This document shows positions 15,595 to 25,300 of a stretch of DNA of 31,097 bases, in pieces; within the stretch, counting starts at the first letter, position 1, and each line of letters starts with the position of its first letter. The notes below the pieces were generated by a model. The model ran no database searches and had not been told where the DNA came from. It saw only the letters and a list, made by a program, of their open reading frames with translations. Source of the DNA: Lachnospiraceae bacterium. GTDB lineage: Bacteria > Bacillota > Clostridia > Lachnospirales > Lachnospiraceae. The stretch spans positions 1-31,097 of the forward strand of contig VSNH01000025.1 of assembly GCA_009774215.1 (NCBI GenBank), given 5' to 3'. The translations under genes and the position numbers were made by a program.

Positions 15595-17985
15595 CTACTG
15601 TTTTTTTACAACCTCCCACTCCAGCGCATATGTATACTTTACGATAATGAGTTCATCCTTTTCTGACTCATATGAATATGAAGTGTAACCATCTTCATTT
15701 TCTGCTTTTATTTCGATAGGATTTCCCAAGATTTTATTATTATCCCAATCATAATACTTTTTCAACACTACATTTTCTGCTGAGAATGCAGTATTTGCAA
15801 CGGACAATTTTAGTTTGAGCTCCTTCATGGGATTTGAAATTTTTGTTGACAAATGAGGGTACATTTTCCTCATATCATCTTTGAGCGTTATTTTTATTGC
15901 AATCTTAACCTCGTCGCCTTCCCTATAATCCCCTAATAAGCGAACTTCGTAAGTACCACTTCCTCCAAGCGTCTGCACATTACAAATCTCGCAATTATTT
16001 CCAAGCGAAGTAACTTCGCCAATGATATCACCTGTCCATTTAAAACCAAAATACAATTTCTTGACGGAAGCATCCTTTATACGAAAAGAAGTCTCACGAA
16101 GACACTCTATCTTTGTCAACGTGTGAAAAGTCATATGAAGACTGGTGCCCGTATATTCTATATATTTGGCATTATCCGCTATCCGCTCATCTACATGTAA
16201 ATTGGAAGCTATGCTTTTATCGCTGATTTTTGTGTGTAACTCCAATTCATCTTTCAACGGAATAATTGATGAATATAGTTTCTCATATGCGGCTCCAATT
16301 GCGCCCGTGTATAAAATCAGTTCCGGATTTCCGTCTTTTCCAAAAGATAAAATATGGTCTTTGGAAATGCCCGGATACGGATCAATATAATATATCTGCC
16401 TGATTCCCAGTTGATACGATTTCTTCGAGCACAATTCACAGGGGCTTGCGGTAACGAACAGCTTGCCGCCCTTTATTCCTTGCCCGCCGTACTTAGAAAG
16501 CTGCAAAAAAGCATTTTCCTCGGCGTGAAGCGATCTGGTATGAACCTGATTTCTTTGATGATCCAAGCCTATTTTTATATCTTTAAAGCAGTAGGGCAGC
16601 GGCAGTCCTTCTCTTGGCATGTCATGTTTCATTTCATACAGTTTATCAACCGCTGCCTGAAATTCTGTATTTTCTAATTCATATTTACTAAACCGCTCCC
16701 TGTCACGCTCCTTATACTCACAAAGCTCCCTTAAAGCGCAGGATACCTGACCTTCTGCAACATCATTCCACCCCACGGCTTTTACAGAATAATTTTGGTC
16801 TGTAATGATCGCACCTACCTGCCTTGACAGACAGCCGGAATTAAGTCGTGTATTATATGCCATCTGCATACAGCGTTCAATATGCGAAGGCGTAACAAGT
16901 CCCGGGTGATTCATCAGGGCAATATATCTAATAAGTTGTGTTGTCAAAAAGAATTTTTCGTTTTCTTTGGGAGAATTATTTATATGTATATCCGCTTTTT
17001 CAATACATCCCTTCACATCCTGATGATAAAAAAGCTCCTGCCCGTTTAAATGCTTCGGACACTCAATAGTATCCAGGCTGCGGATTTCTTCCATCTTGAA
17101 ATTTTGTAATTCAAGCCTTTCTATTCGCTGTGATTCCTCCGTATGTACAGCCATCAAATAATAATTCGCAAAATTTTGCTTTAAATAAAGACTTTCAAAC
17201 GGATTTCTGATTGCATCAATGCAAATCCTCGTACTGCGTCGCTGCTTTTTGTCACACAGAATAATACAGTTAATCACCAATTCCAACGTTTGAGATAAAT
17301 ATTGACTGTCTGTTTTAAAAGCCGTGTCATACGGATTCCCGGAACTACGAATGTTGTTCCCAACATACTGCAATAACACTTTAAATAAATCATTACGCTC
17401 CCATGTATCCCCCTCATTTTTAGAAAAATGTATTGTATTACAGGTATAGCCGCACATGATTTTTGCCAATTCTTTTTGGAATTTAGGCATTGTAGTTAAA
17501 TAATATTTTTCCAGAGCTTTTAAATCTTCAAGTTCGACAGTTTCAGGAGATGATTTATGTAATAGCCGCTCTAATGTTTTCCTGTTTTCTACTGCCGTCT
17601 GAAATTCAGATTCTAATCCGTACAGTTGCTCAATTAATTTGTCTGCACTATCTATCTTCAAATTCCATTTTTCAACACATTTAATACATGTAATCAGGTT
17701 TTCTAAACCCTCCTCCATGACAATCTGCAGAATTATGGTACTCAGCCTGATGGTTTTGAAGGGTATCCAATCCACGGCATCCTGCCCATTAAAGTAGTTA
17801 TATATTATTTTATATTTTTTACTTTCTACATCCGAGCACGTTCCTTTTATTTCAGGTTTTAATTTTAAGTCTCCAAATTTTTTCGTTGCCAAAATCTCCG
17901 CTACAGTAGTACAACCGGATCCCGTTTTCCCTGTCAACCCGATAATCACATTTTTATTAATATCACTAAGTGTTTTAAAAAGCAT
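15595..17985 (-). CDS. Anti-phage dCTP/dCMP deaminase-type protein with C-terminal extension
   Basis: A 796-residue protein with the layout of anti-phage cytidine deaminases (AvcD/dCTP deaminase group): an N-terminal P-loop kinase-like domain (about 12-340) and a zinc deaminase domain (about 345-575). The deaminase shows CLSRQVGAII (385-394), catalytic H487-A-E489 and zinc ligands in PCELC (C516, C519). The P-loop reads GLTGKTGSGCTT (16-27), with Cys25 where kinases have Lys, so it may bind nucleotide without phosphorylating. Known members drain dCTP/dCMP pools during phage infection. Residues from about 580 to 796 form an extra beta-rich region I do not recognise. ATG 17985 has GGGGGAG upstream. 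Transcription is from a promoter with a LexA box. A housekeeping dCMP deaminase would be about 150 residues. Confidence 0.85.
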   Translation of the reverse strand: MLFKTLSDINKNVIIGLTGKTGSGCTTVAEILATKKFGDLKLKPEIKGTCSDVESKKYKIIYNYFNGQDAVDWIPFKTIRLSTIILQIVMEEGLENLITCIKCVEKWNLKIDSADKLIEQLYGLESEFQTAVENRKTLERLLHKSSPETVELEDLKALEKYYLTTMPKFQKELAKIMCGYTCNTIHFSKNEGDTWERNDLFKVLLQYVGNNIRSSGNPYDTAFKTDSQYLSQTLELVINCIILCDKKQRRSTRICIDAIRNPFESLYLKQNFANYYLMAVHTEESQRIERLELQNFKMEEIRSLDTIECPKHLNGQELFYHQDVKGCIEKADIHINNSPKENEKFFLTTQLIRYIALMNHPGLVTPSHIERCMQMAYNTRLNSGCLSRQVGAIITDQNYSVKAVGWNDVAEGQVSCALRELCEYKERDRERFSKYELENTEFQAAVDKLYEMKHDMPREGLPLPYCFKDIKIGLDHQRNQVHTRSLHAEENAFLQLSKYGGQGIKGGKLFVTASPCELCSKKSYQLGIRQIYYIDPYPGISKDHILSFGKDGNPELILYTGAIGAAYEKLYSSIIPLKDELELHTKISDKSIASNLHVDERIADNAKYIEYTGTSLHMTFHTLTKIECLRETSFRIKDASVKKLYFGFKWTGDIIGEVTSLGNNCEICNVQTLGGSGTYEVRLLGDYREGDEVKIAIKITLKDDMRKMYPHLSTKISNPMKELKLKLSVANTAFSAENVVLKKYYDWDNNKILGNPIEIKAENEDGYTSYSYESEKDELIIVKYTYALEWEVVKKQ

Positions 17986-18039
17986 ATCTTGTAATCTCCC
18001 CCTTTACATGCACTGCACATTTATAACAGCATTTTAATT

Positions 18040-18068
18040 ATTATAACAAATATTTCTACAAATGTATA
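18040..18068 (-). promoter_or_regulatory. Promoter of the deaminase gene
   Basis: Minus strand TATACA (18063-18068), 17-bp spacer, TATAAT (18040-18045), about 55 bp upstream of the start codon. Hexamer, spacer length and operator distance match the uvrB promoter. Confidence 0.7.
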
Positions 18069-18077
18069 TAAGAAAAT

Positions 18078-18091
18078 CGAACTTTTGTTCT
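18078..18091. promoter_or_regulatory. LexA (SOS) box between the deaminase and recombinase genes
   Basis: CGAACTTTTGTTCT, identical to the uvrB box over all 14 bases. It sits 9 bp beyond the deaminase -35 hexamer and 19 bp from the -35 hexamer of the divergent recombinase promoter, so LexA could influence both genes. Confidence 0.8.
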
Positions 18092-18110
18092 TTTTCTCCC
18101 TTACAGCCTA

Positions 18111-18140
18111 TTGGCAATCCGATTTTTCCTCATGTAAAAT
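18111..18140 (+). promoter_or_regulatory. Promoter of the tyrosine recombinase gene
   Basis: TTGGCA (18111-18116), 18-bp spacer, TAAAAT (18135-18140), giving a leader of about 70 nt before ATG 18216. Confidence 0.55.
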
Positions 18141-18215
18141 AGACAGGATCAAAATGTTGTATTGTTTATTTATTTACTACAAAACGACATCCATAGTAGA
18201 AAGGAGACCTTACAA

Positions 18216-19307
18216 ATGAAAAAGAGAACAAAACTACCTAACGGCTTCGGCTGCATCAAAAAACTGAGCGGCAATCGCAAGAGACCTTACGCCGCTTACC
18301 CGACCTCACAAATCGGCGGCGCCGCCCCCCATCTTTGCCCGATGCGGGCTATCGGTTATTACGAGGATTGGTATTCTGCCTACAATGCTATTGTGGACTT
18401 TAACAGCAGTCTGCAGCCCGGCAGTATTTCCGCCGCCACCTTCACCGATATCTATCACGCTTTCTTTAACGCCAAATTCATCGAGAGCAAAAAACAGCTC
18501 TCCGCCCGCAGCCGCATGGATTATGCTTCTGCTTATAAAAATGTTCCCTCCCTTCACGAAATGAGTTTCTGCGCCATTCGCAAGCACCATATGCAAAAGG
18601 CGCTGGACGAGTGCACGCTCGGTTATTCCAGTCTTTCCAATATTAAGAAACTGTACAGCCAAATGTATAAGTATGCGATGGAAAACGATATTATTGAAAA
18701 AAATTACGCGCAATTTGTCGCGATCAGTCAGGAAAACGATATTGAAAAGGGGGAGCCGTTTGCGCAGGAAGATATCGACAAACTCTGGCAGCACAAAAAA
18801 GACCCGGCAGCGCGTATCGTACTTATGATGATCTACAGCGGCTTTCGCATTTCCGCTTATGAAACAATTGAAATCAATCTGGAAGAACAATATTTCAAAG
18901 GAGGCGTCAAAACGCGCGCCGGGAAAAACCGCATCGTTCCCTTTCACCACTCTATTATTCCCTTTGCAAAAGCCTTTCGACCGAAAAAGTTTAACGGTGA
19001 CGCTTTCCGACGCCATGAATTTTATCCCCTCTTAAAAAAATTGGATATCCTTTACAGCAGTTCCGGGAAAAAGCATACGCCCCACGACTGCCGTCACACC
19101 TTTTCATGGCTTTGTGATAAATATTCTGTGGACGATCTCGCCAAGCACATGCTCATGGGGCACAGTCTGGGCAGCGATGTGGAAAAATCAGTTTATGGCC
19201 ACCGGACGATAGACGAGCTTCGGCGGGAGATTAATAAAATTGATTGCGAGGCGTTTTTGGCCCCGCAAAATGAGCTTTCTCGCACCATAAAAAAGCGACG
19301 CATGTAA
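18216..19307 (+). CDS. Tyrosine recombinase (phage integrase family)
   Basis: A 363-residue site-specific recombinase with a complete catalytic set: R211 (YSGFRISAYE), K232 (VKTRAGKNR), H290 and R293 (HDCRH), H316 (LMGHSLG) and nucleophile Y327 (SVYGHRT). The N-terminus LPNGFGCIKKLSGNRKRPYA resembles the arm-binding start of Clostridia phage and ICE integrases. The open frame begins at 18162, but ATG 18216 is chosen because AAAGGAG lies 9 nt upstream. No excisionase, relaxase or phage genes are nearby. Its stop codon is 5 bp before the first codon of a giant surface-protein frame, and upstream it is divergent from the deaminase. Likely substrates are the surface gene or the island itself (inference). 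Confidence 0.93.
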   Translation: MKKRTKLPNGFGCIKKLSGNRKRPYAAYPTSQIGGAAPHLCPMRAIGYYEDWYSAYNAIVDFNSSLQPGSISAATFTDIYHAFFNAKFIESKKQLSARSRMDYASAYKNVPSLHEMSFCAIRKHHMQKALDECTLGYSSLSNIKKLYSQMYKYAMENDIIEKNYAQFVAISQENDIEKGEPFAQEDIDKLWQHKKDPAARIVLMMIYSGFRISAYETIEINLEEQYFKGGVKTRAGKNRIVPFHHSIIPFAKAFRPKKFNGDAFRRHEFYPLLKKLDILYSSSGKKHTPHDCRHTFSWLCDKYSVDDLAKHMLMGHSLGSDVEKSVYGHRTIDELRREINKIDCEAFLAPQNELSRTIKKRRM

Positions 19308-19312
19308 ATGTT

Positions 19313-22300
19313 GTGAAGGATACAGGCGTAGAGCCCGAAAATCCTACAGACGACGAGCAGAACAATGAAGAAGGAGGCAATACCGAGGAGACTCCGGGCG
19401 ATAACGATACACCTGTTATCGAAACACCCGTTACCGAAACACCGGAGGAGTCTCCCGAGGATCCTGCTGAGCCTTCAGAGGAAGAAGTTGTGGAACCCAC
19501 AACCGACACTCTGGATGGAGCAACTGTAGATGCGAGTGGAGATTCCCATGCCGTGACCAAAGTCGAGAACGAGGGAACCACAATTACGCTCTCTGCAGAG
19601 ACCGCTACAGAAGGAACCGACTATACTTTTACTGCGGCGTTGAAAGACACCTATAGGGATTTGGTAGTAACATACAAAGTGAAGGGTGCCGATGGAAACT
19701 GGGGTGAAGCACAGAACGACGCAACAGGATCCGAGGGCAGCTATACAATCTCCGGTGCAAATATCACGGGGGATATTCAGATTTCGGCAACAGCCACGAA
19801 GATAACCTACAACGTAACCGTAGCTTTCACGGCGGATGACGTTACTTTTACCTGTGATGCCTTGAGTGAGGGCAGTACAGGCGGCACAATCAACGCTGGG
19901 GAGGATCTGTCTTTCACCGCAGCGATTAAGGATGCAGATACTAAGGAAATTACAAAAGTGTCCTATACAATTGGCGGATCAGAAACGAAACTTGACCTGG
20001 TTTCCAGCGGACAGTATACGATTTCCGCCGAGCAGATTACAGGTGATATAACAATTACTGTTACATCGGCAGCGATTCCCACATATGATATCGTCTTTGG
20101 TTCACATGCGAATATCGCAAAGGTTACTGATATTCAGGTAAACGGTGAGCCGGCTGCTGACATTTCAGGAGAGAGTGACTGGAAAATCAATGTCAAGAAA
20201 GGTTCCGCCGTCAGCTTCAAACTGGAGCCCGATGCGAAATTCCAGGTTGAAAAGGTCGCGGATGCTAATGGCACGGAAATTAAGGCGGCCAATGGCGTTT
20301 ATACCATAACCGATCTTTCAGATAATGTAACACTCAGCATCACGACCGGCCTTACATCCGCTGCGAACGGCTTTTCCTTTGCTATGGATACCGGCAGCGA
20401 CAGACAGAGCGCAACAATGACAGTGGCGCTGCCTGCCGGTACGGCGGATGCGGACACGGCAAAGGGTCTCAGGGCGATTACCGGAGAATATAGTGCCGGT
20501 AAGAGCGCACTGACTCTTAACGAGAAGATTATCGTATCCTTTGTGGCTAAGGAAGGCTACACGCTCGGCGATGTGAAAGTCGGCGGAGAGAAGGTAGAAC
20601 CCACTACAGCCGCTGGCGAGGAAGACGGCACTCCCGCAAAGTATGAAATCACGCTGGAAGCAGGCAAGTCTAAAGCCATCACTGTGGCCACTGATGTCGT
20701 GGGCAGCGAAGGAGACAAGTATTTTACTATCAATAAAAACAGCGCGGATCATATGACTTTGGGAGAAGTAAAGGCCGACGATACCGCAATCACCCCTGCC
20801 GCAGACGGTGAGCACAAGGGACAGTATCTCGCAGCGACAGGTAAGAGGAGAGTTACCTTCTCCATCACCGCAGACGGCGCTTATGAGCCGATTGTGACCG
20901 CGGTGACCAAGGCTTCCGGAGAGGGCGCGGAAGATACGACAGTAGAGCTTGAGGCGGATGAAGTAAAAACCGTTTCCGGCAAAACGACTTATTCCTATAT
21001 GATATTGGCTGCCAAACTGGCGGATGAATATACCATCACGGAAGTACAGTCGAAAAAGGCGCTCACCTTCACGGGCGTTGAGAATGTTGACATCAGTATT
21101 GACGGCAAATTGGTTAGTCCTGATAAGTTAGCAGATGCAGAAAATCCGCTTGAATATGTACAGGGCACAAAACTGACCGTCAAAGTTGCGGCAAAAGCGA
21201 ATACTACCCTGAAGAGTGTAAAATATCAGGTAGGAGAAGCAAACGAAACTGCAGCTAAGATTACCAATAATGTTTCCGAGTTCTTTTTAACGCTCACCGA
21301 TAACACGGTGGTGACCATTGACGCAGCGGGCGAACTTGTCGCTCTGCCGCTGAAAGAGGAGGGAGTGGCACTTTCTCCTGTAAAGGGTGTTTACAACGTA
21401 AGTTATACCGGCGCTTATACGGCAGCAATCGGTGAAGGCGCTGAACAGAATCTGGTTAAGCCCGAAGCGGCAACGCTCGTTGACAAGAGTAAGAAAGAGA
21501 TTGCTTCTGCAACAGGCAAGGGAGCTGTTGTATCTATCCAGAACGATAAGACGGTGAAGATTGATCTGGGCAACGCTGACGCGACGGCTGTTTCAGGTCA
21601 GAAGCTCACCCTGACATTAACTGTTGGCACTGGCGATGCTGCTAAGAATTTCACCTACACATTGCAGGCAACCAAGGCGATCACGGCGGCAGGCGACATT
21701 ACAGTTGCCGCGAATGCAAAACAGCCCACAGATACCGTGAAAAGTTATGCGCTGAAAACAAAGGGCGAAATTGGTAAAATCCAGGTTAAGGCCGAGGAAA
21801 CTGATGTAACAGCCGGTTATCTTGCAAAACAGCCTGAAATAGATACGAAAAAGGGTATGCTTGTTATCGCCGCAGGTAAAGTACCTACGCCTGATGATGG
21901 CGTAAAGATTACTGTATATGCGGGTGAGGGAGATAATGCGATCAGTAAGACCGTGGTGTTAAAGACCACAGCCCTGATTACCGAGAACACCGCTGCTCCC
22001 AAGGTAACACTTAAGAACGCGACAGATTTGGGCTTTACATTGGCAGTGTCTGCTAAGACAGATCAGGATGTGCCCGCAAACAGTTTATACTATAAAGTTA
22101 CGGCTACGCCGAAAACAGGTCTGACGGCTGATGATAAGCTTAAGACTGACCCAACTGTTATGTATGTGCCTAAGAAGGCTGATTCACAGGATATTCAGGT
22201 GAGGGTAGGTAAAGCCGACGCGCAGGACGGCACAGGAAAGGCATGGGAATACACGGTGACTGTATCTCTGCTGCACGCAAAGACCACCGGCAAAGAGCCT

Positions 22301-25300
22301 ACGACCGATGCGTTGACACAGGCGGCCAGCAAAGAGTTTAAGACACCCGACAACAAGCCTTTCGCAACGCAGAATCCCGCTTGGGAAGCAAATCTCAAGC
22401 TGAAAAAAGGCAAGACAACCATTTACACGGGCGAGTCTGATGTTGCGATTGCTACGCCTCAGTTTACCAAGACGACGACTTACACGAAGCTCGAGGACAG
22501 CAGCGTTACCGATCTCACCCAGACAGATGGTAAGGGACTGGCATTTAAGGTAGAAGACGGCGTCATCAAGGCTTCCGCATCTGCAGATACGACAGTCGGC
22601 AAGCATACCGTTCAGGTAGTTGCGCTTGCAGATAACGCTGCTGGTGGTCATGACATGGTCGCTTCCAAGGCAACCATCGTTGTTACGGTAGTGAAGGGTA
22701 TCAACGAATTAGACGTGAGCATTCCTGCCACCAGCATGTACAAGGCAGTGAATAAGGCTGCAACCCTTAAGGCGACGGTAATTTACAATGAGGATTCGTC
22801 CGGCAAAGATAAAACCAAACAGCCCAAGACCAAGAAGGTAAATTGGGAAGTTGTAAAGTATGCAGAAAACCATGCTGATATAAATGCTGATGAAGTCTTT
22901 GGCGACGGCAAAGTAAAGATCAAGAACGGCACAGTAACAGTAGCCAAGGATTATGTGATTAAGGCGGATTCTGAGGAGAATAAGTTCCAGATCAGAGTTA
23001 CTGTGGCGAACACAGACAAAGCTACAATCGGTGATGCAGATGCGGCATACAGTCGGCCCATTGAAATCACTAACGAGGGCCTTGACATGGGCAAGCTCGT
23101 GATCGTAGATCAGAACAATAAGGTTTTGGCAATATCTGGCGAGAGTAAGCCCAAGACAGAGGAGAAGCTGGAGGCTTCCGATCTGGAGAATGCAACCATA
23201 AAGATTGTAAATACAAACGCGAGTGTTACAAAGGGTGAGACATATAGCGTAGACGCTGGGAAAGAGGTTGCTTCTGAAAACCTGGCCTACAAGTCCAGCA
23301 AGGCAAAGGATGTAAGCATTGCTGCCACGGGTGTTATCACTGTTGCAAAGGCAAACACCAAGCCTGTGCTGACGGTAACGGCTAATGACGGCAGCAAGAA
23401 GTCTCTGGCAATCAAATTAAACGTTGGCTATGATACGCCGGCAGGCGATCTGGCGCTCCAGATTACGGATTCTGACAATAATGCTATCTATAATCCGACT
23501 ACTGATGGCGCTACTGTAGCCAAGAATTACGCAGGCTCTGCCACAAACGTTCTGGAAACCCAGCTTATGCAGAAGGGTGAAAGTGGTGCCTGGGCTGCTG
23601 CGGAAGCGTATGTAAATTATGATATCAAGGTGATCGGCGGCAAAAAAGTAGAGCAGAAAGGCTCCGGCGCAGCGATTACCACCGATAAGAAGGAAGTAAA
23701 GATTGAGCTTACAGACAAAGCCAAAAATGTAAAGACAACCTATACGCTGACAAACACGGGCTTTGTTTCAAGCGGCGTAAAGGTGAAGGCGAAGGTAATC
23801 GGCAGTCTCAAGCAAAAGGCTACATCGGCGGAGCAGAAGGTTACGCTGGAACTGGAGATTCCGGAAGAGTTTGCAGCCTCTCTTACTGATAACACCAAGG
23901 CTGCGGCAGTCATGGTAGATGTGGACTGGTCCAAGGCAACCGTAAAGAATGCTGAGGATTTGGTGACATTTAGAAACAGCCTGCAGGATAAGGTATACAC
24001 CATCAGCAACTATGATTCTAAGACAAAGAAGGCGACGGTGGATCTTACATTTACAGGCGATAAGGAATATAACCAGAAGAGTTATGTGCTGAAGGTATCT
24101 GTAGGAAGCAAGGCTGCGTCTGGTGGTAATGCGTTCACGGCGGCAGCTCCCGCAGTTGCGGCGACAGTCAAGGCAGAAAATACCAAGAAGTTTACCTTCA
24201 AGCCCACTACCTCCTACACCATCGCTACCAGAGACGGCGGCGCTGTGATCGGCGGTAAGGCAAGTATTCCGACCGATGACATGAAGCTTACAGACTTAAA
24301 GTTACTGAACGCAAACTTTGGCGGTACGGCAAATGAATTTACTAGGTATTTCAAGATCAACGGTCAAAAATTAATGCTTAATGACGGGCTTAGCGCAACA
24401 GACATTGCTAATCTGGCGAAGAAGGAATATAAGAATCAGCTGACAGGATTCCTGTCTTACAATGCCGGAACGCAAAAGAGCTATTATGAGTTAAGCACCG
24501 GCACCGGCGAAAATACTGTCAAGATTACCGTAAAATTGAACGACAGCAAGACGGTGGCGAAGTACACAGTAGCGGGGCAGCCTGAAATCTCAAACAAGGC
24601 AAATGCAACAACGTCTGTACAGATTCTGGCAAACAAGGCGCCTGTAACGATCGCACATGCGGCGTTTGATACTACGTCTTCCAAGACAGATGCCTGCATC
24701 GATACCGAAAATGCGGCAACGCTTGTTGCAGATGGAAAGATTAGTCTGAAACTGAAAGAAACAGTTGCCGCAAATAAGACCAAGATTAAGGCGACCGTAT
24801 ATGTAATTCCTGCGGAAAGCTTCTACCTTGGGGAGTTCGTGGAAGGCAAGAACCCGACAGTAGATACTTACAAGAAGTACGGCGCCGCGGTTACCATTAA
24901 CTTGACGGTGAAACAGCCTGTGACAATGACACTGGAGCAGGCAAAAGCGGCAGTTACGGGTTGGGTAGCTGAGGTGAACGCGGCCGATCCCGCTCCTGCA
25001 TGGCTTTCCGGAGCAACGGATGATGCAGTGAAAGCTTCTATCTTAGCGGAGGCAGGAAAGGCTATCATTGCTGACAATGCGGCAGACTTTACTGTTGCTT
25101 TCGCTAAGAAAACCGACTCCTCAGATCCTGACTTTAACCGTGTGGCGGCTAGTGAAACACAGGATGGAAGTGTAAGTGGTACGCTTCAGATTACTCTCGG
25201 TGAGAGCAGTGAGACAGTGGCGTTTGCGTTTACGATTCCGAAGACAGGAGGGACGACACCGCCCGCAGAAGCTACGGTAGAAAAGGTAGAAATCAAGAAA

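Noticed and set aside
17986..18215. AvcI-type antitoxin RNA upstream of the deaminase
   Set aside because: The intergenic space is occupied by two divergent promoters and the LexA box, and I saw no convincing hairpin or terminator of a small RNA; it cannot be excluded without RNA data.
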